A DNA stretch of 64,000 nucleotides from an uncultured Aquimarina sp. (GTDB lineage Bacteria > Bacteroidota > Bacteroidia > Flavobacteriales > Flavobacteriaceae). This document shows, piece by piece, positions 29,903-39,761 of this stretch. The position numbers were made by a program, and so were the translations under genes. The notes beneath the pieces are model-generated. The model was not told the DNA's origin. It ran no database searches and worked only from the letters and a program-made list of their open reading frames with translations. How positions within the stretch are numbered: position 1 is the first letter of the stretch; each line of letters begins with the position of its first letter. The stretch lies in assembly GCF_947495315.1 (NCBI RefSeq), contig NZ_CANLYD010000023.1, forward strand, positions 43,414 through 107,413, written 5' to 3'.

Positions 29903-32704
29903 ATGAAACCCTATTTTATTTTGACATTCGCTTTATTCGTTTTTTATAATGGTATTGCACAAAATCACAAACCTTACGAATTAGGAAGTGAAAAAAACTT
30001 TAGTCAAACTATCATGACTAATAAATCTAATGTTGTTACACTAAAATTATCGGATACTGAAAATGTAAAAGGTATCATAAACATCAGAAAAGGAAATATC
30101 GAAAACTACTCGGTAATAGGAATAATTAACAATAACAGTAGTTCGACCTTTAGTATTACCAAAGATAAAGGTATTGTAACAGGACAAATTATACTATTCG
30201 GTAAGAGAAAAGCATATCGTTATTATTCTGGTGATAGTGATGATATTCTGATACAGGAGGAAGACATTAACAAGGTCTTATGTATTGATTTTAAAAAGGT
30301 CTCCTCTAAAGAAGAAAAAACTGGCAGAGCTTCAATAAAAGCTCCTGACCTACAAAGCTTACCAGGATCGGAGTTTACAGTATACCTGGATTTTGACGGA
30401 GAAACAGTTAGTGGAACCAGCTGGGTTGGTGGTGGCACCATCAACGCTCAACCATCTGGCTATAGCGATGAAAAAATAACCAACATCTGGAGAATTATGG
30501 CTGAAGATTTCAGGCCTTTTGATATTAATATCACCACCAATAGATCTATCTATGAAGCTACTCCAATCAATAAAAGAATGATGGCTATTTTCACATCTAC
30601 TGATAGTGCTGCTCCAGGATCTGGAGGAGTTGCTTATCTAAACTCTTTTTCTTCGACCAGAAATGATAATCCGTGTTGGGTTTTTAATTCTGGAACCAGA
30701 TCTGCTGGAGAAACGGGTTCACATGAAGTTGGACATACCCTAGGGTTATCTCATGATGGAACAACATCAGGAACAGAATATTATGCCGGACATGGAGACT
30801 GGAGTCCTATTATGGGTTGGAGTGCTAGTGAACCTATTGGTCATTGGAGTAAAGGAGAATATGACGGTGCGAATCAGGATCAGGATGATATGGCGATTAT
30901 ATCAGGAGACCGTAATGGGTTTGGGTATAAACAAGATGATCACGGAGATATACTTACAGCATCTAGTGAATTGATTGTAGATGCTAGTGGTGATGTGAAC
31001 GCTTCCCTAAACACAGGTTTAATTTCTACAAGAGAAGATAAAGATGTATTTTCTTTTGTTACATCAGGAGGTGCTGTGGAGTTTAGTTTTGAACCTGATC
31101 CCTATTATCCTAATCTAAATATTGAAGCTAGAATATTAACCGGCACAGGAGAAGAAGTTGCCATTTCCAGTCCTAGTCGAGATCTTAGTGCAAGTATCTC
31201 CAGTACTTTAGCCGGAGGTACATATTTTATAGAAATTGATGGAGTCGGAGAAGGTAATCTATCTACAGGGTATTCTGATTATTCATCTGTTGGTTTGTAT
31301 TCCATATCTGGTTCCTACCCTCCTGGAAATAATAACCAACCACCAATAGCAAATTTTGAAGCTACCGAAGATTGTAATCAGGTTGCTTTTAGAAGTACTT
31401 CTATAAACACTGTTACTTCTTATTTATGGGATTTTGGAGATGGAAACACAGCTACCTCCCAAAACCCAACCCATACCTACAGTGATAGTGGTAGTTATAC
31501 TGTTTCGCTTACGGTTACAAATGATATTGGTAACGATACAAATATTAAGGATAATTTCCTAGATATTGAAATTGCCTCTGTTCCCGACACTACTAATGAA
31601 GTTGTATGTCCTGGAGAATCAGTATCTATAACGCTTTCTGGAAGTAACGGATACATTTGGTATGATCAAGAGAATAGTACTAATATTATTGCTATAGGAA
31701 GCACTTTTGAAACACCAGAATTGACTGAAAATCAAGTGTACTATGTATCTGGAACCACAAGACCAATTACTTCTGCAAATGTTGGAATACAAGAAATTAG
31801 TGCGAATTCAGGTACTATTCATCAAGGTGGATATAGTTTGGTTTTTGATGTTAAAGAATCCATTATTCTGAAAAAAGCCAAAGTATCTGCCGAAGGTTCA
31901 GGAAATAGAACATTACAACTTAAAAGCGCTTCTGGCGAAATATTAGAATCAAAAGATATAAACATTCCAGACGGAGAGAGCATCATTGATATTAATATAA
32001 ACATTCCTGCCGGTGATAATATGGAAGTAGGTTTTACTGAAAATTCGAATTTATTCCGTAACAACCAGGACGTCAACTATCCGTATGAAATAGCAGATAT
32101 AGTGAGTATAAAAAGAAGTACTGCCGAAACTAATCCAGAAGGGTTTTATTACTATTTATATGATTGGCAAATAACAACCTTAGGAGAATGTGAAACCTCA
32201 GAACGTGCAGCAATATCGGTAACAATATCTGATACTCCTGATCAACCGGTTATTTCCTTTGATACAGAAACCAGTCAAATTACAGTAAATCAAGAATATG
32301 ATGCTTACCAGTGGTATCTTAACAATGAAGCTATTGCAAATGCCACAGATCAAAGTTTTTTAGCAGAAGAAACGGGCTCTTATACGTTGGAAGTTTTTAA
32401 TGCCGCCAACTGTAGTACTTTTTCTGAGAGTATCGCTGTATCAACCTTATCTGTGTCTGATATCCCTTTATCGATCAATACTATCGCTGTATATCCAAAT
32501 CCAACCAACAAAATCTTGTATATTAACGGAATAGACGAATCGATGGATATTTATAGTATCAAAATCGTGAACATGCTAGGACAAATCATAAGGAAATATG
32601 ACAATCTGGTCACAGCTTTGGATACTACCTCTCTTGAAGCAGGGCTATATTTTCTTGTTATTAACAACCGAATGTCTAAAAAGTTTATGAAAACCTCTTC
32701 TTAA
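29903..32704 (+). CDS. T9SS-secreted metzincin-like metalloprotease, paralog 2
   Basis: 933 residues from ATG 29903, where MKPYFILTFALFV begins the signal peptide; an in-frame ATG at 29855 would add 16 residues. Order: propeptide, protease domain with HEVGHTLGLSHD (the canonical metzincin Gly is present) and Met-turn SPIMGWS, pre-peptidase C-terminal-like domain, PKD (YLWDFGDGN), Ig-like segment, a beta-rich insert absent from paralog 1 (about 610-750: LVFDVKESIILKKA, FYYYLYDWQITT), a second Ig-like segment and a T9SS sorting domain. It should be exported and processed at the cell surface. Confidence 0.92.
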   Translation: MKPYFILTFALFVFYNGIAQNHKPYELGSEKNFSQTIMTNKSNVVTLKLSDTENVKGIINIRKGNIENYSVIGIINNNSSSTFSITKDKGIVTGQIILFGKRKAYRYYSGDSDDILIQEEDINKVLCIDFKKVSSKEEKTGRASIKAPDLQSLPGSEFTVYLDFDGETVSGTSWVGGGTINAQPSGYSDEKITNIWRIMAEDFRPFDINITTNRSIYEATPINKRMMAIFTSTDSAAPGSGGVAYLNSFSSTRNDNPCWVFNSGTRSAGETGSHEVGHTLGLSHDGTTSGTEYYAGHGDWSPIMGWSASEPIGHWSKGEYDGANQDQDDMAIISGDRNGFGYKQDDHGDILTASSELIVDASGDVNASLNTGLISTREDKDVFSFVTSGGAVEFSFEPDPYYPNLNIEARILTGTGEEVAISSPSRDLSASISSTLAGGTYFIEIDGVGEGNLSTGYSDYSSVGLYSISGSYPPGNNNQPPIANFEATEDCNQVAFRSTSINTVTSYLWDFGDGNTATSQNPTHTYSDSGSYTVSLTVTNDIGNDTNIKDNFLDIEIASVPDTTNEVVCPGESVSITLSGSNGYIWYDQENSTNIIAIGSTFETPELTENQVYYVSGTTRPITSANVGIQEISANSGTIHQGGYSLVFDVKESIILKKAKVSAEGSGNRTLQLKSASGEILESKDINIPDGESIIDININIPAGDNMEVGFTENSNLFRNNQDVNYPYEIADIVSIKRSTAETNPEGFYYYLYDWQITTLGECETSERAAISVTISDTPDQPVISFDTETSQITVNQEYDAYQWYLNNEAIANATDQSFLAEETGSYTLEVFNAANCSTFSESIAVSTLSVSDIPLSINTIAVYPNPTNKILYINGIDESMDIYSIKIVNMLGQIIRKYDNLVTALDTTSLEAGLYFLVINNRMSKKFMKTSS

Positions 32705-32748
32705 TTTTTAAATTGACAACTTTTGAATCCAAAAAAGCTGTTAATATA

Positions 32749-32791
32749 CTGAGTCGTTCTGAACATATCAAATCATTTTAGGACGACTCAG
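32749..32791 (+). terminator. hairpin after metalloprotease paralog 2
   Basis: CTGAGTCGT (32749-32757) pairs with ACGACTCAG (32783-32791). There is no T run after it, so it is only a possible terminator. Confidence 0.4.
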
Positions 32792-32851
32792 AAATAAAAG
32801 ATTCCCTATTTACTGAATCATCATTATCAAATCGCTTCACTAGCTATGAGC

Positions 32852-32991
32852 TGCGTCAATCAGGGATAGAAACCCTTCTACAGGCTCAGAACAGGTGTAA
32901 TCTTATTTTATGAAGTACCCAGATGCTCTAGAAGGGTACGCATAAAAAGATATAGTGGATAGCCCGCCCGGACGCTATTAAAAATGCAATG
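32852..32991 (+). repeat. dispersed repeat, copy 2
   Basis: Second copy of the element at 29158-29293 in the same orientation, with scattered substitutions and a diverged middle (AGTACCCAGATGCTC against AATACCCTTCGAGA). It lies in the 698-bp gene-free gap 32705-33402. The rest of that gap is AT-rich, and its last 60 bases resemble the leader of paralog 1. Confidence 0.75.
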
Positions 32992-33402
32992 GTGGATTTT
33001 TTTTAGAATACTCATTTATTAATTTATTACCTTGTTTTCCACCATACAACAGTAAACCACACTTAAGAGTGATAGACAACCTACACTCGGTTTAAATCTC
33101 TAATCTCAGACTGATAACCCTATCAAAGTGTATAGAAAGTTTCTTCATTAAAGATATCTCAGCATCATTTTTACTGCTATAGTCAATACATGATATTCCT
33201 ACAATGAATTCTTATTTTTTCTTAATAAAATATTTTTCTCTATTCATTAATTTAGATTAATGCATATCGATTTCAATTACTTCATCTTTACATAATAAAC
33301 AGTGTTTATAGTTATATCACTTTTCACAATCATTTTAAATCAATTTTATTCAGAATAACAGACCCATTTAAGGAATAATTATACTCAAAAAACCAAAAAA
33401 AA

Positions 33403-36228
33403 ATGATCAAGACCCACTTTAAAAATTTAATACCACTCCTGTTCTTTGTGAACGCTATAGTTATGCATTCGCAGGACTCTGAGGCTCAATTAATAGCCGA
33501 CAATCCAGATAGTTTTATTGAAAACCTTACCATTAATAAGTCAAAAAAGCTATTTCTAAACCTATCTAAGAAAAACACTTCACTTTCATTAAACGTTAAG
33601 GTAGAAAAAGTAAAAAACGATCTAACCACATTTATTGGTAGTGTAAATAATCAAAAATTATCCACTTTTGCTTTATTTAAAACCAAAAATCAAATAGAAG
33701 GAACTTTAGTCCTCAGAAACGAAAAAACCGGCTATAAAATTTTTACAAATGATCTGGGAAAAGTATACATTGAAGAAGTCGATATTAACTCTTTAGTTTG
33801 TATAGATTTTAAAGCAAGCCAAGAAGAAGATAATGCCGATACAAATAGTGTTTTTTCTAAAATGGCTCCTCAATTAGAAAGTCTTCCTGGGGCACCAGGG
33901 ATTGTTTATTTAGATTTTGATGGAGAAGTAGTCTCCGAAACCATTTGGGCAAGTGGAGGAACAATCAACGCGCAATCACCCAATTTTTCAGATCAAAAGA
34001 TTATAGAGATATGGAAAATAATGGCTGAAGATTTTAGGCCTTTTAATATTAATATCACCACCAACAGAGCAATTTATGAAGCTGCTCCTAAAGACAGAAG
34101 GACGATGGCTATTTTTACACCCACTGATAGTGCTGCTCCAGGAGCAGGAGGTATTGCTATTCTCAATTCTTTTTCATTAGGTAACCTGGTAGATGCTCCG
34201 TGTTGGGTATTTAACTTAGGAACCCGTTCTGCGGGAGAAACAGGGTCGCACGAGGTAGGCCATACCTTAGGTTTATCACATGATGGTGTACCAGGAAATT
34301 CATACTACGCGGGGCATGGACAATGGAGTCCGATCATGGGTTGGAGTTCCAACAAGCCTATCGGGCAATGGAGCAAGGGAGAATACCCTAATGCAACCGA
34401 ACCAGAAGATGATATGGCTATCATATCAAGAGATCTTAATGGGTTTGGGTATAGACCAGATGATCACGGAGATACAATTACAGAATCCAGCGACTTAATT
34501 GTAAATACTAATGGAGATGTAAATGCTTCACAAAACACAGGTTTAATTTCTACAAGAGAAGATAAAGATGTATTCTCTTTTGTTACATCTGGAGGTACTG
34601 TTGAGTTTAATTTTGAACCTGATCCATATTACCCTAATCTAAATATTGAAGCCAGAATATTAAATGATACTGGAGCAGAAATTGCTATTTCAAGTCCTAG
34701 TCAAGATCTTAGTGCAAGTATCTCTAGCACGTTAGCTGGTGGTAAATATTTTATAGAAATTGATGGAGTTGGAGAAGGTGATTTATCAACTGGATATTCA
34801 GATTATGCATCTGTTGGTTTGTATTCGATATCCGGATCTTACCCTATTGGAGCGCCCATAGCTAATTTCGAAGTTACAACAGATTGTAATAATACGGTAA
34901 CTTTTAGAAGTACTTCTATTAATGCAGCGGACACCTATCTCTGGGATTTTGGGGATGGTACAAGTTCTGCACTTCAGAATCCTGAACATACATACACCAA
35001 TAGCGGTCAGTATACAGTTTCGTTGACGGCAACGAATGACATCGGAAGCGATACTCACACCAAAGATAATGTAATCAGCATTCCTTCGCAACCCGATAGT
35101 GACAACCAAACCGCCTGCCCGGGAGAATCTATAGCTATTACCGCATCTGGCAGTATTGATTATGTATGGTATGATCAACCACAAAACGGTACTATCCTAG
35201 GCACCGGAAACACCTTAACAATATCCGAACTCACCCAAAACCAATCGTATTATGTTTCAGGAACCTCAGCTCCAATAGTTACTGCTACTGCAGGGTTATC
35301 AGACATTAATTTTAATTCAGGAGATATTATCCGCTCAGGACTAATACGTTACCTGGTGTTTGATGCTATGCAACCTATACTGCTTACCAAGGCAAAAGTA
35401 TTTGCCCAAGGGGCCAAAGACAGAACACTAGAACTTAAAGATGCCGAAGGGAATATCATTACTTCTAAAACTATCAATATCCCTAATGGGGAAAGTATTA
35501 TCGATCTTAATCTATATATCCCTGCTGGTACTAATTTGTTAATCGGTTTTGAAAATAGAGCTGTTAATAGAAATAATCTGTTCTACAGTTATGGTAATAT
35601 AAATTATCCTTTTGAAGTACCCGGAGTCCTTACCATAAAAGAAAGTACATCCAGCAACTCTCAATCATTCTATTATTACTTATACGACTGGCAGATAACC
35701 ACTTTGGGGCGTTGTGAAACAGATACCCGTACAGAAGTTGTTATCACCGTTGCTGACAGCCCGGAAATCCCCATAATTACATCGACTGAAGGCACCGATG
35801 AAATTAGTGTACCAGACATCTATGCAGCGTATCAATGGTATCGTGACGGAGTAATCATTGAGGGAGCTACAAATTCAAACCTCTTTGTAGATCAGACTGG
35901 ATTGTATTTGATTGAGGTATCAAACAATGAAGGATGTACCGCTACTTCTGAAAGTATCGAAGTGGAAACACTTTCTATCCCTGATCCTGAAACGTTTTTA
36001 AATAACATCGTTGTATATCCTAACCCGGCGAATAATGTGCTTTATATAAATGGATTAGACAATTCAAAAGATATTTATAGTGTTAAAGTTGTAAATATGT
36101 TAGGGCAACCAATCATCAAACATAACAGTGCAGTCACCTTTGTAGACACAACGCTACTAGAAGAAGGAATCTATTTTTTAGTGATTAATAATCGTTTTAC
36201 TAAAAAATTCTTGAAGTCCTATCTTTAA
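33403..36228 (+). CDS. T9SS-secreted metzincin-like metalloprotease, paralog 3 (mosaic of paralogs 1 and 2)
   Basis: 941 residues with the same architecture as paralog 2 and the canonical HEVGHTLGLSHD (from about residue 282) with Met-turn SPIMGWS. Residues 1-200 are nearly identical to paralog 1 (shared NPDSFIENLTINKSK, KMAPQLESLPGAPGI), whereas from the protease core onward it follows paralog 2 (NINITTNRAIYEA, GLISTREDKDVFSF, the inserted FYYYLYDWQITT domain). This points to gene conversion or fusion between paralogs. Upstream non-coding sequence also resembles that of paralog 1. Confidence 0.92.
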   Translation: MIKTHFKNLIPLLFFVNAIVMHSQDSEAQLIADNPDSFIENLTINKSKKLFLNLSKKNTSLSLNVKVEKVKNDLTTFIGSVNNQKLSTFALFKTKNQIEGTLVLRNEKTGYKIFTNDLGKVYIEEVDINSLVCIDFKASQEEDNADTNSVFSKMAPQLESLPGAPGIVYLDFDGEVVSETIWASGGTINAQSPNFSDQKIIEIWKIMAEDFRPFNINITTNRAIYEAAPKDRRTMAIFTPTDSAAPGAGGIAILNSFSLGNLVDAPCWVFNLGTRSAGETGSHEVGHTLGLSHDGVPGNSYYAGHGQWSPIMGWSSNKPIGQWSKGEYPNATEPEDDMAIISRDLNGFGYRPDDHGDTITESSDLIVNTNGDVNASQNTGLISTREDKDVFSFVTSGGTVEFNFEPDPYYPNLNIEARILNDTGAEIAISSPSQDLSASISSTLAGGKYFIEIDGVGEGDLSTGYSDYASVGLYSISGSYPIGAPIANFEVTTDCNNTVTFRSTSINAADTYLWDFGDGTSSALQNPEHTYTNSGQYTVSLTATNDIGSDTHTKDNVISIPSQPDSDNQTACPGESIAITASGSIDYVWYDQPQNGTILGTGNTLTISELTQNQSYYVSGTSAPIVTATAGLSDINFNSGDIIRSGLIRYLVFDAMQPILLTKAKVFAQGAKDRTLELKDAEGNIITSKTINIPNGESIIDLNLYIPAGTNLLIGFENRAVNRNNLFYSYGNINYPFEVPGVLTIKESTSSNSQSFYYYLYDWQITTLGRCETDTRTEVVITVADSPEIPIITSTEGTDEISVPDIYAAYQWYRDGVIIEGATNSNLFVDQTGLYLIEVSNNEGCTATSESIEVETLSIPDPETFLNNIVVYPNPANNVLYINGLDNSKDIYSVKVVNMLGQPIIKHNSAVTFVDTTLLEEGIYFLVINNRFTKKFLKSYL

Positions 36229-36270
36229 CATACAGAAGCGAACCTATATCAGTGAATAGAATTTTTTTTT

Positions 36271-36296
36271 AATAGCCGAGTTCAGACTCGGCTATT
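36271..36296. terminator. hairpin between convergent metalloprotease and patatin genes
   Basis: AATAGCCGAG pairs perfectly with CTCGGCTATT around a 6-base loop. It sits between two convergent genes and may stop transcription from either side, though the flanking T run on the plus strand precedes the stem. Confidence 0.6.
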
Positions 36297-36336
36297 GCTT
36301 TTGGGACTAAATTATAGTTCTTAAAAGCCTTCAAAA

Positions 36337-37260
36337 TTACCCAGCCATATCAATATCCTTCAATTTGTTCTCTTCTGCATTTTTTGCTTTTTCGGCAGCA
36401 TACTCAAAGCCTTGTTGCCACCAACTACGCATTAATTTTTTATTAAAAACCAGTGAGTTTTCGGTTAGTTTAGACGGCGTATAATATAAATTGAGCACTA
36501 CATCCTTATTCTTAGCAGCTAATTTACCCACCACAGTATCGTGGCCTTCTACCTGGTCAAACATAAAACTAAAAAGATTGACCATTAAGGAAAAAGGATT
36601 CTTTCCTAATACTTTATTATGCTCCATATTCTCGGATTCCAGAATGACTGCATCCACTTCTGTAGCTCCTCTTCGGATGGCTTCTCGGATAGGCACCATA
36701 CACCCAAACCCTCCATCTGCATACTCACACCCATTTTTGGTCACTAAACTCATAAAAGGGACGTAATTACATGAAATCCAAATCCAATCACAAAAATCTT
36801 CATAAGAGAAATCATTAATAGATTTGTACTCTGTTGTGTTTTTAGTTAAATTAGAAACGGTTACTACTACATCGCTAACTTTTTTCTTAGCCAGTTCAAA
36901 CTCTATTTCAGAAAAATTTCTACGAATATTTCTTCTTAGGTTTTTGCTCTCTCCAAACGTTCTTTTACGTTTAAGAAATTGCATTACGGTATTAAAAAAA
37001 TTGATGGATACAAACTCACGATTTCCTTTTTTTCGTGTTCTAAAAGGATTCACACTAAAAATGGTATTTTGATTTACATTGGTGTAGATATCATATACCT
37101 TATCTATATTTCCTAATGCTAATTGAGGTATTAACAAACTTCCTGTAGAGGTACCCAAAAAAAGATCATAGGTTCTACCTTGTTCCTGCATTAAATATTG
37201 GGCTACACCTCCTGCATATGCTCCTTTACTTCCTCCTCCGGAAATTACTAATGCACGCAT
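36337..37260 (-). CDS. patatin-like phospholipase
   Basis: 307 residues, no signal peptide. The oxyanion loop is GGGSKGAYAGG (from residue 8), the nucleophile elbow is GTSTG (about 38-42) and the dyad Asp is in ADGGFGCMVP (near 178). This Ser-Asp lipase family cleaves acyl chains from lipids. It follows the M1 aminopeptidase gene by 8 bases and is probably co-transcribed with it; no functional link between the two is evident. Confidence 0.9.
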   Translation of the reverse strand: MRALVISGGGSKGAYAGGVAQYLMQEQGRTYDLFLGTSTGSLLIPQLALGNIDKVYDIYTNVNQNTIFSVNPFRTRKKGNREFVSINFFNTVMQFLKRKRTFGESKNLRRNIRRNFSEIEFELAKKKVSDVVVTVSNLTKNTTEYKSINDFSYEDFCDWIWISCNYVPFMSLVTKNGCEYADGGFGCMVPIREAIRRGATEVDAVILESENMEHNKVLGKNPFSLMVNLFSFMFDQVEGHDTVVGKLAAKNKDVVLNLYYTPSKLTENSLVFNKKLMRSWWQQGFEYAAEKAKNAEENKLKDIDMAG

Positions 37261-37268
37261 ATTTTAAT

Positions 37269-39389
37269 TTATGGGGTTAATTTCTTTTTTAAAAACTCTT
37301 GTTGCCTCTTTGGCAAATTATCCTTTAAATCTACATATTTCTTTTGAATCTTAGGATCCTTCAATAGGTTATCTAGTACTTTCCTACAAAAGTTTCTGAA
37401 TCTCCAATTATGATGTACCGCACCATCCACCAAATCTACAAGAGATTGATCAGAAAAAGCCTTAAGACTTTCTAAATATGTAAATGCATTCTCACGAGTG
37501 CTAAAATGATGTACAGGAGCAGCATATCCTGATAATTCGGCATAAAATTGCTGATGTTTTTCTTTTTGATATTCTGGTGTACTAAGCGCCAAAACTAACC
37601 AAAGTATCCGCACATTTTTATCATGAAACCCAATAACATCTTTGGTTGCTTCTAAATACTTATTTCTTTCTGAAGGAAAATTAGCCCATAAATGATATAA
37701 TGCTGGTTCTATAGTGGCATAGGATTCATCTGTTAACAAAGATTCATATTGTTTTTGTAAGCTTTTTGGAATACTACTCATGGTATTAGCGATTGCTTGT
37801 CGCACATATATATTATCGGTTTCAAAAGCTTTGGTAAGTAAAGCGATAGCCTCTTGGGATGTTTCGCCATCTAACTGATAAATAACTTCTTGTCCTATAT
37901 ACTCATTAATAGGAAAATCCAAGGCCGTGGCTAATGTCCCCCACTTTCCTGCTAAAGGTTGTGTACGTTCGCCTGCCAGACTTAAATATTTTTTGATAAA
38001 TGGAGAAGTTGTCAGTATATCCAATGCTTCCTGAGATGGAAACTCAATAGCTTCTAACCATATTTTACGATACTCTAATAAATCCTGACCACTCACCTCT
38101 TCTGCGACAGCAATAAAATCTGATGTAGTCACATTTTTGAATTTGTATTTCTCCAGATAATTAGTAATCGTAAGCTTAAAATTAGCATCTCCTATCGCAT
38201 TCTTTAAGGCGTGTAACGCCCAAGCACCATGTTGATAGAAAGTAAGAGAACTTGCTTTAGGATTTAATAAAGAAGTAGCGTCTGCAGCTTTGGATTGTTC
38301 TGTGAGCTGCTCTGCGCTTTCGTATAATTTATACTGAAAATACTCCTCGCCAAAAATTTCTCTTTCTGCTAGTAATGCATAATAGGTAGCAAAACCTTCT
38401 TGGAGCCAATGATGTTTCCCTTCTGTTTCGGTTACTAAATCGCCAAACCATTGATGTGCTAACTCATGAGCATTCACATTAATATAATTGCGATCATTAA
38501 ATCCTATATTGTCTACTACAAAGGCATCAGAAAAAATAGTGGCTCCGGTATTTTCCATCCCGGCATATAAAAAATCTTTTACCGGAATCTGTTTATAGTT
38601 CTGCCACGGAAATGCATATCCAATCTCTTTTTCGAGGAAATCAAACATTTTTTTACTATGCTTATACGTAGATTCGAACTTGTCTTTATCCTCAGGATAG
38701 TAATACATTTCTAAAGGAATACCACTTTCTGAATTTTCTACCACTTTTTCGTATTTTCCTATTGCCAATGCCAGCAAATAACTACTCATAGGTTGCTGCA
38801 TGTCATATTCCCATCGCTGGATAGAATCATTTATTGTTTGTTTGCTAACAAGTTTTCCATTCGCTATAACCTCATAGTCTGCATCATAGTTGATTATCAT
38901 ATCAAATTCGATCTTCTCATTCATATCATCAAAACTCGGCAACCAATTAGAGGTATATTTTCCTTGTCCTTGTGTCCAGATCTGATCATTACCTTGATAA
39001 TCCTTCAGAAAATACAGTGCTTTTTTAGGAGCTGCTATATATTGAATTTCTATACTATGTTCTGAACCTTGTTTAAAATCAGAAGTAACTTGTATCTTTT
39101 TGTTGTCATATTCTACGGCTGCTTTCTCTCCATCTAATAAGACATCCATAATTTGCATTTTCTGTGCATCAATGCTGATGGATTGTGTAGGTTGAAGTAT
39201 TTTAAAAACATAGGCCACTTTTCCTTCTACCTTTTTAAAATTAGCTTCCAGAAAAATATTTACTTTTCCGGTTAAAAAATCTACTGAAGATTCTTCTTTT
39301 TTGTCATTCTCGCTCGAGCTGGAATCCACCTGCTGAGCAGATATAGCAAAAGAAATAAAGCCTATTATTACATATAAAATAAATCGCAT
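37269..39389 (-). CDS. exported M1 family aminopeptidase
   Basis: 706 residues from ATG 39389 (MRFILYVIIGF begins the signal peptide; an in-frame ATG at 39398 adds three residues). The exopeptidase motif is GMENTGA and the zinc site HELAHQWFGDL followed by the third ligand Glu in WLQEGFATYYA. The C-terminal half is helical, HEAT-like. M1 enzymes remove N-terminal residues from peptides; the export signal points to periplasmic peptide digestion. First gene of a likely operon with the patatin. Confidence 0.93.
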   Translation of the reverse strand: MRFILYVIIGFISFAISAQQVDSSSSENDKKEESSVDFLTGKVNIFLEANFKKVEGKVAYVFKILQPTQSISIDAQKMQIMDVLLDGEKAAVEYDNKKIQVTSDFKQGSEHSIEIQYIAAPKKALYFLKDYQGNDQIWTQGQGKYTSNWLPSFDDMNEKIEFDMIINYDADYEVIANGKLVSKQTINDSIQRWEYDMQQPMSSYLLALAIGKYEKVVENSESGIPLEMYYYPEDKDKFESTYKHSKKMFDFLEKEIGYAFPWQNYKQIPVKDFLYAGMENTGATIFSDAFVVDNIGFNDRNYINVNAHELAHQWFGDLVTETEGKHHWLQEGFATYYALLAEREIFGEEYFQYKLYESAEQLTEQSKAADATSLLNPKASSLTFYQHGAWALHALKNAIGDANFKLTITNYLEKYKFKNVTTSDFIAVAEEVSGQDLLEYRKIWLEAIEFPSQEALDILTTSPFIKKYLSLAGERTQPLAGKWGTLATALDFPINEYIGQEVIYQLDGETSQEAIALLTKAFETDNIYVRQAIANTMSSIPKSLQKQYESLLTDESYATIEPALYHLWANFPSERNKYLEATKDVIGFHDKNVRILWLVLALSTPEYQKEKHQQFYAELSGYAAPVHHFSTRENAFTYLESLKAFSDQSLVDLVDGAVHHNWRFRNFCRKVLDNLLKDPKIQKKYVDLKDNLPKRQQEFLKKKLTP

Positions 39390-39580
39390 ACAGATCAATA
39401 ATCAAATGTTCTGCCAAAATAACGATTTTAGTCTGGTAATGTGACAAGTTTTGTGTGGAACCTGGATTATACATCATGAAATCACCATCTAGCCAAACAA
39501 GCAGGTATTCCTGATTCTATATTCTTCAAACAATAATGCTCTAATGAATCAGGGCAATCGCATAAAAATTAGCTGTAAAA

Positions 39581-39654
39581 ACATCCATCCTAAGTCCTTC
39601 CTTCAAAGGAAGGATCTAAAAAGTCTCCCTTTGAAGGGAGATTTAGAGGGATGT
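39581..39654. repeat. double-hairpin intergenic repeat upstream of recG
   Basis: ACATCC...GGATGT encloses two adjacent hairpins: a perfect 20-base palindrome at 39595-39614 (TCCTTCCTT/AAGGAAGGA) and an 18-base one at 39624-39641 (TCTCCCTTT/GAAGGGAGA). This type of palindrome is common between Bacteroidetes genes. A 61-codon frame across it is spurious. Confidence 0.65.
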
Positions 39655-39761
39655 TTGAACTGTAAACATAAAAATACTATGTATCTTTTTTCAATAAAAT
39701 TGTCCTATATAACGTATTATTCGGGTTGAACATTTTTGCGATAAATAGTATCTTCGCTCTA

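Noticed and set aside
39544..39729. 61-codon ORF upstream of recG
   Set aside because: It reads across a double-hairpin intergenic repeat.
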